From Silene latifolia (Eukaryota > Streptophyta > Magnoliopsida > Caryophyllales > Caryophyllaceae): 64,000 nucleotides of DNA. Location of the stretch: positions 2,744,001 to 2,808,000 of the forward strand of contig NC_133526.1 of NCBI RefSeq assembly GCF_048544455.1, in the 5' to 3' direction. The position numbers and the translations under genes were made by a program. The notes beneath the pieces are model-generated. The model did not search any database and was not told the DNA's origin. It saw only the letters and a program-made list of their open reading frames with translations. Shown here one piece after another: positions 34,262 through 46,500 of the stretch. Position 1 is the first letter of the stretch; the number at the start of each line of letters is the position of its first letter.

Positions 34262-35935
34262 CAATAACGGGGTGCTAAACGGTATCACCACCAGCAAAAT
34301 TAGCTTCTTCCATTACACATCCGAAACCTTTCGCACAAAACCACGTCACATAATAAGACACGCTCAACCACTGTAGTGGACTTTCTGATTCTGCGAGCTC
34401 TGATAATGCTGGTTAGGCTGAGCCTCAGTCTGCTGATCAGTAATCTGCAAATTCAATGGCCGGGGTTGTAATGTGCAACGGTTGCGAGTACAGGGGATTC
34501 ATTAGAGCCTGCAATATAACCAAATTTGAATTAAAGTTAAAACTAACAGCACTTGGTCGTGGCTATTTGCCTATATATATCATCACACATAAACTTATTT
34601 GACTAGGATATTACTACCAATGAATAGTGTGACTGGGACACAGGTAAAATTTCGGACATTATTTTCCAGAGTATTCAATGTCATTAGCCTAAAATGAACG
34701 TCATTGCTCTTTCATGGACACATTTTACTTTTTCATGTATTTTTTTTCATAATTTTTCCATTGCATACCCTTACTTTCAACAAACAAGAGAAATTTCTCT
34801 CCTATTTTTTTGCACTCTTCCTCTAACAAATTAATCAAAAAACGGGCAATTTGAACCTGCTATCAAAATCAATTAATCAATTCATTTCACACTATTACTA
34901 CTAAAAGCTTCAATTGATCATAATGATTATTGCAGTCTAAGTTGCGTGTGTCTTTTGTATACTATGAAACAAAAAGGATAGGCTGATAGTCTATAATGGA
35001 AGTGCACTTCCATTGTATATTGACATATAATTGCTGGGTTTGGCGGATAACAATTCACCTGGATCTATGCTTAGGGTTAAGGCGTGAACTCTGTAAGGAT
35101 GTATGGAGTTTTTAATATGGTCGATGATGGGGGAGGTCGCCGACGGTGGAGTGGACGGAGGGTGGAGTGGCCGACGGTGCAGTGGCCGGACGGAAGGTGG
35201 CATGCGGTGGGAAGGGAAAGTGAAAATTTTAGGGAAAATTAAAGAGAGAGAAAGGGTTTGATGGAGTAAAATGCAAAGGGCAAAATGGGTAATGTCGTCC
35301 ATAATTGAGTAAAACGCGTCCATGAAAGAGCATAACCCAAAATGAAAGCCATAACAACATGGATAGCTGAGAAAAACTGAACAGTCTGAGACTCTGAGCA
35401 ACATAGACATCAGCCTAATCCACTTTCCGATTACCAAAAACACCACCAATGCAAATTAGACCACTAGACTAGGGTGATCCAGAATTAAGCAGCCCTATGT
35501 CACCTCAGCCTAGCGCGCCTCTTCAAACTAAGGAGTGCAGAAACAAAATTCACAGCATCAGAGGACGATAACTTAGTCATACCTGGGATATGAAGTAATC
35601 GTTCCAACTACCAAAACGTGAAAACCCAGTCTGAGAGTTCTGGTACGTATAGCTACCAGGGAAACCTGATTGTGCTCCTTGTGTGGCATAATCAACTGAA
35701 TATCCACTTTGAGAGTTCTGCTTCATGTAGCACAGATGCTAATCTACAAGTTTCACACAAATCTCAATTCAACAGAACGATGATACCTCAAGCATGGCCC
35801 TTCTTCTATCAGCATTTGCATTTGCCCTGCCAGCTGAAACCAGTGAAAACTATCACCGGGTGTGACTGCAGCAGCACCATAGAAAAGTCGGCGATCATTG
35901 TAGATCTGTTTCCAGACAGAAGTGCAAGGGGGAGT
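34262..35935 (-). pseudogene. Truncated, rearranged duplicate of the UPF1 3' half
   Basis: Segments match the intact UPF1 gene to the right: the 3' flank (34262-34350 versus 40150-40230), last exon 29 with its intron (34365-34600 versus 40555-40760), exon 27 (about 35585-35715 versus 41640-41771) and exon 23 (about 35790-35910 versus 43913-44027). Exon 28 and exons 24-26 are missing. Introns are retained, so it arose by DNA duplication and not retroposition. Frames are broken by indels (for example in the exon 29 copy around 34390-34480) and by a TIR element at 34705-35332. The remnant of exon 23 still reads [15 protein letters not shown]. It abuts PPR-derived sequence on its right. Confidence 0.88.
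34705..35332. mobile_element. TIR element inserted in the UPF1 pseudogene
   Basis: Ends are TGCTCTTTCATGGAC and, at the right, its perfect inverse GTCCATGAAAGAGCA (15 bp). The interior matches nothing in the parental UPF1 intron. It is flanked by a 20-bp imperfect direct repeat (34685-34704 and 35333-35352, 16 of 20 identical), both halves resembling the parental sequence near 40820. The duplication is longer than usual for a DNA transposon, so the superfamily is left open. Confidence 0.6.
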
Positions 35936-36534
35936 ATTAAATATCGGCCACGACATCGATGGTGGCAGTGAGTTTGTACCATTAAATCAAATACCTCTCT
36001 TGCCTTGTCCATTTGGCCGCACAAGCAATAGCCATCCAATAGAGTACTATAAATACATCGGGAGCCACACCTTGTTCAATCATTATCTGAATAAGGGCTT
36101 GTGCTTCATCAATCAACGTGCCCTTACATAACATGTGAAAGGACATGTTATGAGTAGAAACATCGGGTGCAATTTTGCTCTCAATCATCCCAACCAACAT
36201 TTCCCTAGCCTCCACCTTACACCTAGATTGAACATTCCTCGAATCAATGTGTAATAGGTGAACACATTTAGATTGATACCCTCGGTTTTCATGGCTGAAA
36301 AGAGGTTCAGGGCCACAGTTAAGAGTTTATAGTTAAGAGTTAAGAGTTTATATCTTTGCAGAATATATGGATAATGGTGTTGTACATGACAAGGCAGGCT
36401 TACAACCCGAGGGGATAGAATTCATCCGGCGGAGGAAGTGGAGAGCATGGGCATTGTCCCCGACCCTGCAAAGACCTTTCACTGTGGTATTATAGGCAAC
36501 TATATCTGACTGAATAGCTAGCTTTGTTTAGTTA

Positions 36535-36662
36535 GAATCTAATTTAGTTTTGTTTACCACCTTAATTAACGACAGCTACGTCCAACAACGCAACAGCTTT
36601 GGAAGTTGGTTATTGTGCACAAGGCCGTTAATTAAGGTGTTAAACAAACCTAAAGTAGACTC
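36535..36662. repeat. PPR-derived inverted repeat 1
   Basis: Arms 36535-36571 and 36626-36662 are inverted copies (about 37 nt, roughly four mismatches) around a 54-nt loop. Each arm encodes the PPR segment LGLFNTLIN on one strand. Confidence 0.7.
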
Positions 36663-37187
36663 AAACAGATACCCAAGCTTCAGCGAACATCAAACCCGCA
36701 CCTGCAACTCCCTTTTAGCTAAACCTCATTACACCCAACCAATGTGGCTCGACGCGCCACCACAATAACCATACATCTCATTTTTAAAAAGTGATTTAAA
36801 TCATAGATCTGTAAAATGGGAAGTAAAATTAGCGGAAAAAATAGTTAATAAAGACTAAAAAATCGAAAATCTGTCAATTTGGAGTCATCATTTGGAGATT
36901 AGTAAACCCTAATTGACATTGTAGTTTAACATACTCCATTGACCAGAATACTATAAGTCCCAATGTTTCACAGCTTTAGGGTGTACCATTAAATCAAATA
37001 CCTCTCTTGCCTTGTCCATTTGGCCGCACAAGCAATAGCCATCAAATAAAGTACGAGTACTATAAGTAAGTACATCAGGAGCCACACCTTGTTCAATCAT
37101 TATCTATATAAAGGCTTGTGCTTCATCAATCATCGTGTCCTTGCATTGCATGTGAATCAACATGTTATAAGTAGAAATAGGGCAGTA

Positions 37188-37627
37188 AATGATCTGAGCC
37201 GACTCGTCAAGCCCTCGAAATCGGCTCGGTCAAAGCTCGAGTCAAACCCATCTCGAGTTCTTGGCTAAATACGAGCTCAAGCTCGAGCACAGCAAAGCTC
37301 GTTTGCTCGGCTCGGAAGCTCATTTAGGCTCGTTTATAAAGATTTTTTAAAATTCTATACGATAATATTAATTTTTATTTCAAATTATATGTTATTTATA
37401 AGCATTTATAAGTACTATTTTTTAGAATTTTATAATCTTATTTGTAGTTTAAAAATATTTAAATCTAGAAAGATATAAAAGGTGAGAAAGTGAAAATTAT
37501 ATAATGACAAAATGATCTCGATTCAAACTCGAGCGGAGCTTCCATTTTTTAAGCTTGACAAGCTTCGAGCCAAGCCGAGCTTGAGCTAAAAATTTCAAGC
37601 CGAGCTCGAGCTCAGATCACCTCATTT
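37188..37627. mobile_element. CTCGAGC-rich TIR element
   Basis: Left AAATGATCTGAGCCGACTCG and right (reverse complement) AAATGAGGTGATCTGAGCTCG are inverted. The outer thirds are full of GCTCGAGC/AGCTCG words and the centre is AT-rich. It belongs to the same style as the element at 46915-47669 and separates two PPR units. Confidence 0.6.
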
Positions 37628-37777
37628 ACAACCCCAAGGGCTAGAATTCATTCGACGGAGAAAATGGAGAGCACGGGCAATCCCCGATCCTGCAAAGACC
37701 TTTCACCATGGTACCACAATCCATAGGTAACTATACCAGGGATGAATAGCTAGCTTTGTTCACTACCCGAGCGACTA

Positions 37778-37907
37778 GAATCTAATTTATTTTTTGTTTA
37801 ACACCTTAATTAACGACCGCTACATTCAACAACTCAACAGCTTGTGGAAGTTGGTTATTGTGCACAAAATCGTTAATTAAGGTGGTAAACAGAACTAAAT
37901 TAGACTC
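37778..37907. repeat. PPR-derived inverted repeat 2
   Basis: Arms 37778-37815 and 37871-37907 are inverted copies of the same PPR segment with several mismatches and a 55-nt loop. It is homologous to the hairpins at 36535 and 37996. Confidence 0.7.
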
Positions 37908-37995
37908 AAACAGATACCCAGCTTACGCTTACAACCCAGGGGGATAGAATACATTCGGCGGAGGAAATGGAGAGCACAGGCATTGTCATTGTCCA

Positions 37996-38125
37996 CGTTT
38001 GAGTCTAATTTAGGTTTGTTTAACAACTTAATTAACGACAGCTCCGTCAACAGCTTGTGGAAGTTGGTTATTGTGCACAAGGCCGTTAATTAAGGTGTTA
38101 AACAAACCTAAATTAGACTCAAACG
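37996..38125. repeat. PPR-derived inverted repeat 3 (41 of 42 arm matches)
   Basis: Arms 37996-38037 and 38084-38125 are inverted with a single mismatch around a 46-nt loop. The arm reads CGTTTGAGTCTAATTTAGG... and encodes ESNLGLFN(T/N)LIN on both strands. It is the best-preserved of three homologous hairpins. Confidence 0.85.
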
Positions 38126-38244
38126 GATACCCAAGCTTAAGGGACTTGTCAAGAGAGAATACCCAAATCAGCACAGCCGACGTTCGGATCGGGTCGGACC
38201 GGATCGGATCGGGCGGTAAATAGCCTGTTAAAATCTGCAATTTT

Positions 38245-38315
38245 CCATTAATCTATTCCACCAAATGATGTCTTTGGTGCGCTGACCTTCATCATTTGGT
38301 GAAATAGATTAATGG
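38245..38315. repeat. 26-bp palindromic hairpin
   Basis: Arm 38245-38270 (CCATTAATCTATTCCACCAA...) is inverted at 38290-38315 with one mismatch and a 19-nt loop containing TCTTTGGTGCGCTGACC. It lies just right of the PPR hairpin array; coding content not recognised. Confidence 0.7.
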
Positions 38316-39307
38316 GTAATTGGAGATTATGAAACCCTAATTGACATTTTTGTCGAACAATCTCCTAAACTTATAAGAATCATCCATAGCAATAACCTTA
38401 AAATTAAGAAATAACGAGATTTGAAATGCAGATTACCATGAAATTGAAATTGAAATCGCAATCGAAAAGAAAGAGAAGACAGGCGAAGAGATAAAGAATA
38501 AAAAATCGTAGAATGAAGAGAAGAAAATGGAAAGGGGAATTACCAGAATTAGGGTTTAGCAGAAGAATGAGATGATGTCGATGTTTATTGAGTGGATCAG
38601 GTAAAATAGACCTGGTTTGAATGATCCGAATTGAATAATAGACCCGTATTTGATTCGACTTGAATAACCGGCCCAGCATGATCCAACATCCGAATTGACT
38701 TGAACCAGTTTGACCTTAGTGTATTGTTGCAAAATGCAAAGTGTCCATAACCACATGATAATAGTCAATAGACTTGAAAATAACCCAGTTACCCAACCTT
38801 ATCGAGTCTAGTTGATCTGATCGAGTCTAGTTGATCCATTGTTTCAAAACTGAAAATGACTCACCTGAACCTAATCCAATTAGCCCGTATGTCCGATCTA
38901 AATTTACGACATCTTGGAAATTATGATATGTTTTTATTTTCTGTTGCAATGAATTGTTTTAATTATGTGTCCCATTGGTATTTATTACTAGTATTTAGTA
39001 AGTAAAAATTACTGTGTTTTATTAATTGGTTTTTTTTTTGGTAAAGAAGAGCGGATTGTTTTATTAATTGTTATTCAGCATATTTTATTTCATAAGATCG
39101 TATTCCAAATTTATTTTACATCGTTTGACTGGATTAATTAAAATAAACATTTTACGAGAAAAAACAATTCTATAGTTCAAAAAATTTCAAGGTTCATAGA
39201 ATGAGCCATACCCTGGGCGACGGAACCGAACCTCCAGTTTTGACCACCGAATTTATAAGTTTTACTAATAAATTCAATATAATCCTCGACATGTAGTAGA
39301 CTGATAC

Positions 39308-39432
39308 ATTCATATTTTGGGCCTTATTTTCTTATGGTGCACCGGACCTCTATTTACTTTAAGGCGTCATTCATATTTGGAGCCTTATTTTCTTATGGTG
39401 CATCGGACCTCCATTTACTTTAAGACGCGTCT
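39308..39432. repeat. Two-copy tandem repeat, ~62 bp
   Basis: TTCATATTT(T)GGGCCTTATTT-type sequence followed by CTTATGGTGCACCGGACCTC and ATTTACTTTAAG occurs twice in succession with few differences. Non-coding. Confidence 0.75.
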
Positions 39433-39512
39433 GGTAGTATACTAAGTTCATAAAGTTAATTGCCCCATGTATTCTTCTATATGTCAAATTTATTCTTATT
39501 ACTTTCGGAAAC

Positions 39513-39762
39513 GATTTCGATCAAGAGATTTTTTGGCAAACACTACCTAACATTTACATCATTTGAACAACTTCACACGTGTGAATATAGGTTAATAGTC
39601 GGAAAATTGACTTAATTCATCGGTGATTGGGTTTCGGTAGTTTTAGACAAAAATAAAAAAATATTAGGTAGTTTGTTGCAAAATTGAAAATGTTAGGTAG
39701 TATTTTTGTAAATGAGGTAAATGTTAGGTAGTGTTTGCAAAAAAAAAACTCTTCAATCAATC
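39513..39762. mobile_element. TIR element with ~50-bp inverted ends
   Basis: GGCAAACACTACCTAACATT near the left end recurs inverted near the right end (AATGTTAGGTAGTGTTTGC), with further outward similarity (GAT..GA..AGAG / CTCTTCAATC). The centre repeats TTAGGTAGT. Probably a MULE- or MITE-like element; target duplication not resolved. It lies downstream of UPF1. Confidence 0.6.
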
Positions 39763-40558
39763 TAGGCAAAAAATGTACTAGGAAACAATATTTGAAAAAA
39801 CGTAAATAAAAGGGCAACAAAATTTGAACAAAAAATAAACTTAAAAGGGCCCAACATGACGACTGATTACTGATGAGCACTATGATAATTAATTAATAAT
39901 TAATCGTCACAATTCACATATAAAACCAGATTAATCACTTTTACACAAGCATCTGGCAGGGTCGGAGCTATTCTCGCAAAACATACAAAATACTCGCCAT
40001 CATCGATGTAAGATAATATAATTTCTAGTACTTGGTGTTTATAATAAAGAGTATAATTACATATCTGGACGAGCTGAAAGGGTTCGGTATATAGGTATTC
40101 TTTTCCGGCGTTGCTGTACAAAATTCTGTACTTGGGCTGTTTCAGTTTCAATAATGGGGTGTTAAACTGTATATATCTGTAGCTTCTTCCATTACACATC
40201 CGAACCCTTTCGCACAAGACCATGTCACGTAATGATCTCTCCCACAAAAAGAGACTTTTTTTAGCCTCGTGATAATAGCTATAAGATGATAGTGTGGATC
40301 ATCCTTCGTCTCAGACTTGTTTTGTGCCACCTGATGCCATTTTAGTTGTGCCCATTGCCAATGGCGAAAAATCACTCTATTTGGGATTTTCACCATTTTG
40401 GACATTTAGTAATTGTGGTAGTGGCAAGCGTCGAAGACATACTCACCTTGGGTATGGTAATTTCCATCTGAATTTATATGGCGGCAAAGGAGCGGCACAA
40501 ACCAAGTTGCTGAAATCGAAGATTAATCCATTTCAGGGTACACTAACCAAAGACACGC

Positions 40559-43500
40559 TCAACCACTGTAGTGGACTTTCTGATTCTGCACGCTCTGGCC
40601 CTGCTGGGTAGGCTGTGCTTGGACTTGCTGAGGAGTGTGCTGCAAATTCAATGGCTGGGGGTTGTAATGTGCAAAAGGTTGCGAGTACAAGGGATTCATT
40701 AGAGCCTGCAATATGACCAAATTTGAATTAAAGAGAAAACAACGTGCACTTGGACTTGGCTATCTTATATATATACAGGTTAAGTGTCAGACATTATTCT
40801 CGGAAAGTATGAAATGTTATTGCCCTAAAATGAAAGCCATCATCTACCTCCACTTTTCGATTACAAACACCACCGATGCACAGATCACAGACCACAGACC
40901 ACAAAGACTAGGGAGATCCAAAATTAAGCAGTCTGACCTGTGCCCTAACATTTTTGTGGGGGTATGTCTAAAAAGCAAATAATTTTCATTGAAGAAAACG
41001 TTGAGTAAAACTAAAAACAAAGATAAACAACTGATCATATCGAATAAATAAGCACAACAAAAATAAGAAATGTATAGAATTAACTGGTTACCTGTGACTG
41101 AAGATGGTTAGCATTACCCATGCCAAAATGGCCCTGAGAGCTATCTTCTTGAGATGGATCGTTGAAGCCAACTTGAGTAAAAAGTCCTTGTGATCCATGA
41201 GCCATATAGTCCTGTAAGGAGCAAACAGATATAGGAGTGCAACTTGGTTTAAAAAAAGTGTGCCTCAAGTGCACCTAAGGCGGGCCTTGGATGAGGCACT
41301 AGCCTAGCCAAAACGCCTTAGTGCATTTTCGGTGGGCCTTTTAGATGAGGCTCACTAAACAAAACTCATTCATACGTAATCCAACTTGAGTAAGAAGTCC
41401 CCAACTTTTACCCCTTTACATGGAAGTCAACATGACAACTCCTAGAAAGGTATTGTTGCTCAAACTTCTATTTGGAAAATACAATTTTTTTATTAAAATA
41501 GGGCGCCTCGTGTCCAAATGGCATGCGCCTTCTCCTTGCGCTCTGTGGCCTAAGCCTCTTAGCGCCTTGGCACACCTCGTCAAACTAAGAAGTGCAGAAA
41601 CAAAACTCGCAGCATCAGAAGTTGAGAAGTTAGTCATACCTGGGACATGAAGTCGTTCCCGCTACCAAAACGTGAAAATCCAGCCTGAGAGTTCTGGTTC
41701 ATGTAGCTACCAGGGAAACCTGATTGTGCTCCCTGTGTGGCATAATCAACTGAATAGCCGCCTTGTGAAGCCTGTCACCATACACAAGTTTCAACATCAC
41801 ATGGAATCGTGTCGGGATCCAATAGAGTAGAGAATAACTTTACATTGTACAGTTTACCCAAATATTGTACAGAGTACATAATTATTCATTCCTTAATGGT
41901 ATAATCATAATATACCCAACGATATTCTACAATCCATCTATTGTAAACTCTACCAGAAAATAACTCAATTAGATATTTGGGTCCCAATCCCATAAAATCA
42001 TAAATAACAAGACAATACAAAGAAATGCAGTGTCATTAAATATCTCACGTCAGACTTAAGAATCACCAATGTTCAGCAAGAACAAAGATAAGCATAATAA
42101 GCATCACGCTATCAAGCACTCTCTCTGAAGTCTCTCCTATTCACTGGAATTGCAACATTTCATTAAAATACTACTCACATTCCACGAATATTTAACAAAT
42201 ATTGCAAATTGCAATTCCAGTGAACTGGAGGGAGTATCATCTGACCAAAGGATACAGTCATCCATACGATGATTAAGAGTATTGAATACAAAAAAAAGAC
42301 ATATTCCAGAGAAATGACTACACGTCCAACATTTTTAACCAAGAACGACAGCTCTTTATTAGTATTAACCAAACCAACACTTGAAAAAATTTAGTCACCG
42401 CTAGAGGTTCCAACAGGGTCAGTCGAATCGGATTTCGGTCAGGTCAAGCCCGGTTGGGGTCGTATCTGGTTCAAGCCATATCGGGGTTAGCAAACTGTTT
42501 CGAGTCGAGCCATTTCGGATCAACTGAGTTGGGTCATGTCTAGTTTATCACATTATTTCAATTCCATTAAGTTTGGTTTTCGACCATTATTTTGGTGTAG
42601 TTACTTTGTTATTAAGTCAAACGTACAAAAGTAAGCACCAAATCGCTTTCATTTTGATCAATATTAAGCTTAATAATTGTCTGGTCATTAAACCTATCAG
42701 GTTCATATCGGGTCAATCCGACTCACTGGTCATTGGTTGGGTCGTATCCAGTGTCAGGACGCGAGCGGGTCAGGTCGGTTTTAGGTTGCTAAATTTTCTG
42801 TCTTTTATTGGGTCGGGTTGGGTCAAGTTTGCCAGCTCTAATCACCGCCATCAAAAGAGTGCAAAAACAAAAGAATGGAATGGATCATGCCCATACCAAA
42901 AACGTCTAGAAGTCTTTTAACATTTTCAACCAACAATGACAGCACTTTATTAGTAATAAACCAACCAACACTTGGAAGAATTTAGTCACCGCCCTCAAAA
43001 GAGTGCAAAAACAAAAGAATAGAATGGATCATGCATATACCAAAAACAACTGTATGTATTAGCATGAGTAACATACCTGAGTCGAAAACTCAGCAATATT
43101 GTACGGAACATGTGATCCTTGACTCTTGAAATCGTCACCCAAAAAGTCCTAGCATATTGGCCAAAATATATGAGCTTTTCAGAACAAAATGGCTACATAG
43201 GCCAGAGTATGAGCTCCGCTTCTTTAAAGAAAGTAAGAGATGGTATTTACCTGTGACATGCCTCCCATAGAGAACCCATCGCGGAAAGACTGATTAGGAC
43301 CCTGAATACCCATAAGCTATATATGTCAATTATAAGCCCACTATGACTTCGACGCAAAAGCAAACAAAACAAAATAAATCAACAGAAAAAAAAAAAAAAA
43401 AAAAACTTACATTGGAAACAAAACCAGGTTGTGAAAAGGGACCAACAGATGATTGGCTATTTGGGCTTTCCAGAGGAAAGTTGAAGCTAGGACCAGGATT

Positions 43501-46500
43501 TCCAATAGCCTGCTGAGAGCCTTGCTGCTGCGGAAGGTGACTGCCAATAGGAGCAGCACTGCCTCGGCCAGCACCAAAGCCACGGTTGCCAGGCTGAGGT
43601 ACTTGAGGAACAGCTCCAACAGGACCATGCACAGCACGAGTGGGAATAGCATACGGCTGAGCCGGTGGTGCTCCGTGATAAGGATGAAGGGGAACTCGAT
43701 GCACGGGGAACCCAGCAGGATGTACTCCTTGCTTGGGAGTACCATTGGGCGGTCCATGTGGAATATAACCTTATGTAAGAAAGAATATCAAAACCATCAT
43801 TAAACAAGCCAAATGGAAACTAAGGATTTCGTGCACTTACAACTGTGATAATCAAACACAGATGCTAGACTACAAGTTGCATGCAAATCTCAATTCAATA
43901 GAATGATGATACCTCGACCACGGCCATTTCTTCTATCAGCATTTGAACCGCTTGCTGAAACCGGTGAAAAACTATCACCAGGTATGCCCGCAGCTGCACC
44001 ATAGAAAAGTCGGCGATCATTGTAGATCTGTTGCAAGATAGAAGCACAACGGTTAGTGACATGATAACATTATATTGTGCCTCAATCGCCCAAATTAGCA
44101 TCCTTTTGCCCTGCCCCCACCCCAACATAAAGAACTAACTCAATATTAATTTTACCTTCTTGGGTTTTTGGAACTGCACCATACTTTGCTTCAGGTTATT
44201 AAGAGGTCCTTCCACCAAGCACTCATGATCCTTAACAAACACGACAATGCAGAAAGCAACATTTTAGAAAATACATATCAAGCTTGCTTATTCAATTTAC
44301 AATGAAACTGGAAGTCTGGAAGGGAGTAAGATAGCTTCAGCCTTTAAAAAATCAACTGCTAGGTGCATGTCAATAATTGATTGCCTTACAAGTATCGTTT
44401 CTTACATAACAAAAAAGAATGTAAAATACAGAAACCAAACAGGAGAAGAAATACCTTGTAATGTGTTAATAAGCCGTTCCAGAGTGGTTGCTTGCTCAGA
44501 ACTTTTGGATTCCCCAAAACAACAATGCCATAACGAGCTCTTGTCAACGCCACATTGAGCCTACGCGGATCATTAAGAAATCCTATGCCCTGAACAGATG
44601 ATACGTTGAGAAATCAACAAACATGAACATGGTGTAAACATCTGCAGTTTCTGTTTTTTATCAACAAATTTTCAGAAATAGCATATCTCCTACCATCAAA
44701 CAAGCACAGTTTTAAATATCAGCCGCAACATCGATACGCAACCGCATTTTACCGCTTTTAAAATTAGCATACAGGTTTTGAAGTTTACTGAGACCGCATT
44801 TAGGGAGAATAGGCAGAGACAACCAATACTGCGACAGCAAAAAGCACCGAGATTGAATACTATACAAGAATAAACTATTCATGAATCAAAATTACCTAGA
44901 AACTAAGCATAAATGGAGATTGGATCTCATATGATAACTTAGCTCAAAAATGTTCAAACCAAGTAAGGTGCTAAGTCTACAATCCACTAACCACCACCAA
45001 GGCCCAACTATAAGAAACCAATGTATACCAGCTACAAAGGAACAGTGAGTTAGCTATCAAAAAGATGGACGTTTCTGCTAAAGGCGTGTTTCAAAATCTC
45101 TGCTGAGATGTATCGTATCGGTCAAGCATCACCGCGACTCATCCGCGATGACCGATTAAGGACCGATTTTACATTTATACCGCTACCGAAATTTTGAACC
45201 ATGGCTAAAGGTGAACTAGGACCAATGAGTTGCAGACTCACTCTTAGAAGTTGCAGATTTGTTACAATTAAAATACTTCTGAAGTACCCTAGGCTCCATC
45301 AATTTCAACTTCGAGCAGAAAGAAGCAGCAAAACTTGTATAACGGCCCACGTAAAGATGACTACTTTCTATGTTGTAGAATTCATCCAATGACAATGCTG
45401 AAAGCTGTAGAGTTCTAATTGAACACAAAGCCATTCAATGTGTTCATGTGAGGCATGGAGAGACACTACTGTTGTAAGACGCCACACAACGTTTTGCCAG
45501 TATTCCGCTCTTCCATTTGATTGAACGTTTTCCAGAATTCCCCTCACATATATTGAGAACATATTTACTCAAATGGAAAAGAGGAAGTATCTAATACGAC
45601 ACGATTTCTGATTGGCTTCTCCGTATATATCAATAACAATCTCAAGTATCGAATTTTGGTATCAGACGGAAGATTACACGACAATAACAATGATTTTAAG
45701 AGATGGGTAGGCTGTAGGTAACCAATGGACCAACCTGATGCTCATTACTCCTGACACAAGACAAAATAATATAATCTTTTTCTCTCCCTTGGAATGAATC
45801 AACACTTGCCACCTATAAAAAAGACCAGTGAGAATCACATTTGGTATGACAATTTCAAACAACAGAAAATAGTAATTACACAATATTGTACCTCAATTTC
45901 CTTGTAAAGTTGTTGTCTGAGGGAACCATTTCTCGCCATATAGTTCACAATATATGCCCTTTGTCCCTCATACGGTGTAATTACCCCAATCTGTAGCATA
46001 TTCGACAATATAACTAGTAAGTATATTTGAATTTAAAGCACAACAGTATCAATATTCATATGATAGCGGATAAAAATCACAGGGACTGAACGTGAACTCA
46101 AGCATACCTGACTAGGAACCACACCGCTTCTTAAGAAGGTGGTCACTATTTTTTCAACATTTGCAGCCTCTGTGCGATTGAGGTATGATGTTCCGCTGGA
46201 ACTGATCTCCTCTTGCCCCATCTGAAAAGCATGCCCTAAGGTCAATACACAGCCCATAAAGATATATAATACTCTGTTTTTGTTTGCAAGATATTAATTG
46301 TAGGTCAGACTTTGCCATCTTTGATTGTAGTCCTATAGAGAGATGAGAAATAACACAATGTAATTTGCTGCATAAGATTAACCTTGGTACTTTTCTAGAT
46401 CAGACTACAGAGTGTAGGTTTTTTTACAAAAGCAACCTAAAATGTGCCTCACTTTTACTTCATACACTACCAAATATGACTTTTTTTTACACTCAAACAT

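Larger units (their letters stand above)
35970..38240 (-). pseudogene. Repeated fragments of a pentatricopeptide-repeat (PPR) gene
   Basis: Minus-strand pieces encode typical P-class PPR motifs without a continuous frame. At 36215-35975 one reads MLCKGTLIDEAQALIQIMIE and then, after a one-base frameshift, LLDGYCLCGQMDKAREVFDL; a second, more decayed copy lies at 37180-36981. A different portion, GLCRVGDNAHALHFLRRM-like followed by ESNLGLFNTLINGLVHNNQL-like, occurs three times (about 36405-36680, 37633-37925, 37935-38180). The style (short hydrophobic helices, GLC/DGYC motifs) is that of Rf-like P-type PPR proteins, which act on organelle RNA. No start codon or presequence survives. Part of the sequence forms hairpins, listed separately. 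Confidence 0.8.

Noticed and set aside
34991-35449. 152-codon minus-strand open frame
   Set aside because: It spans the boundary of a TIR element and pseudogene intron and has no protein-like domain; probably chance.
39900-40247. 115-codon minus-strand frame just downstream of UPF1
   Set aside because: Part of the UPF1 3' flank that is also duplicated in the pseudogene region; not recognised as any protein and without partner exons.
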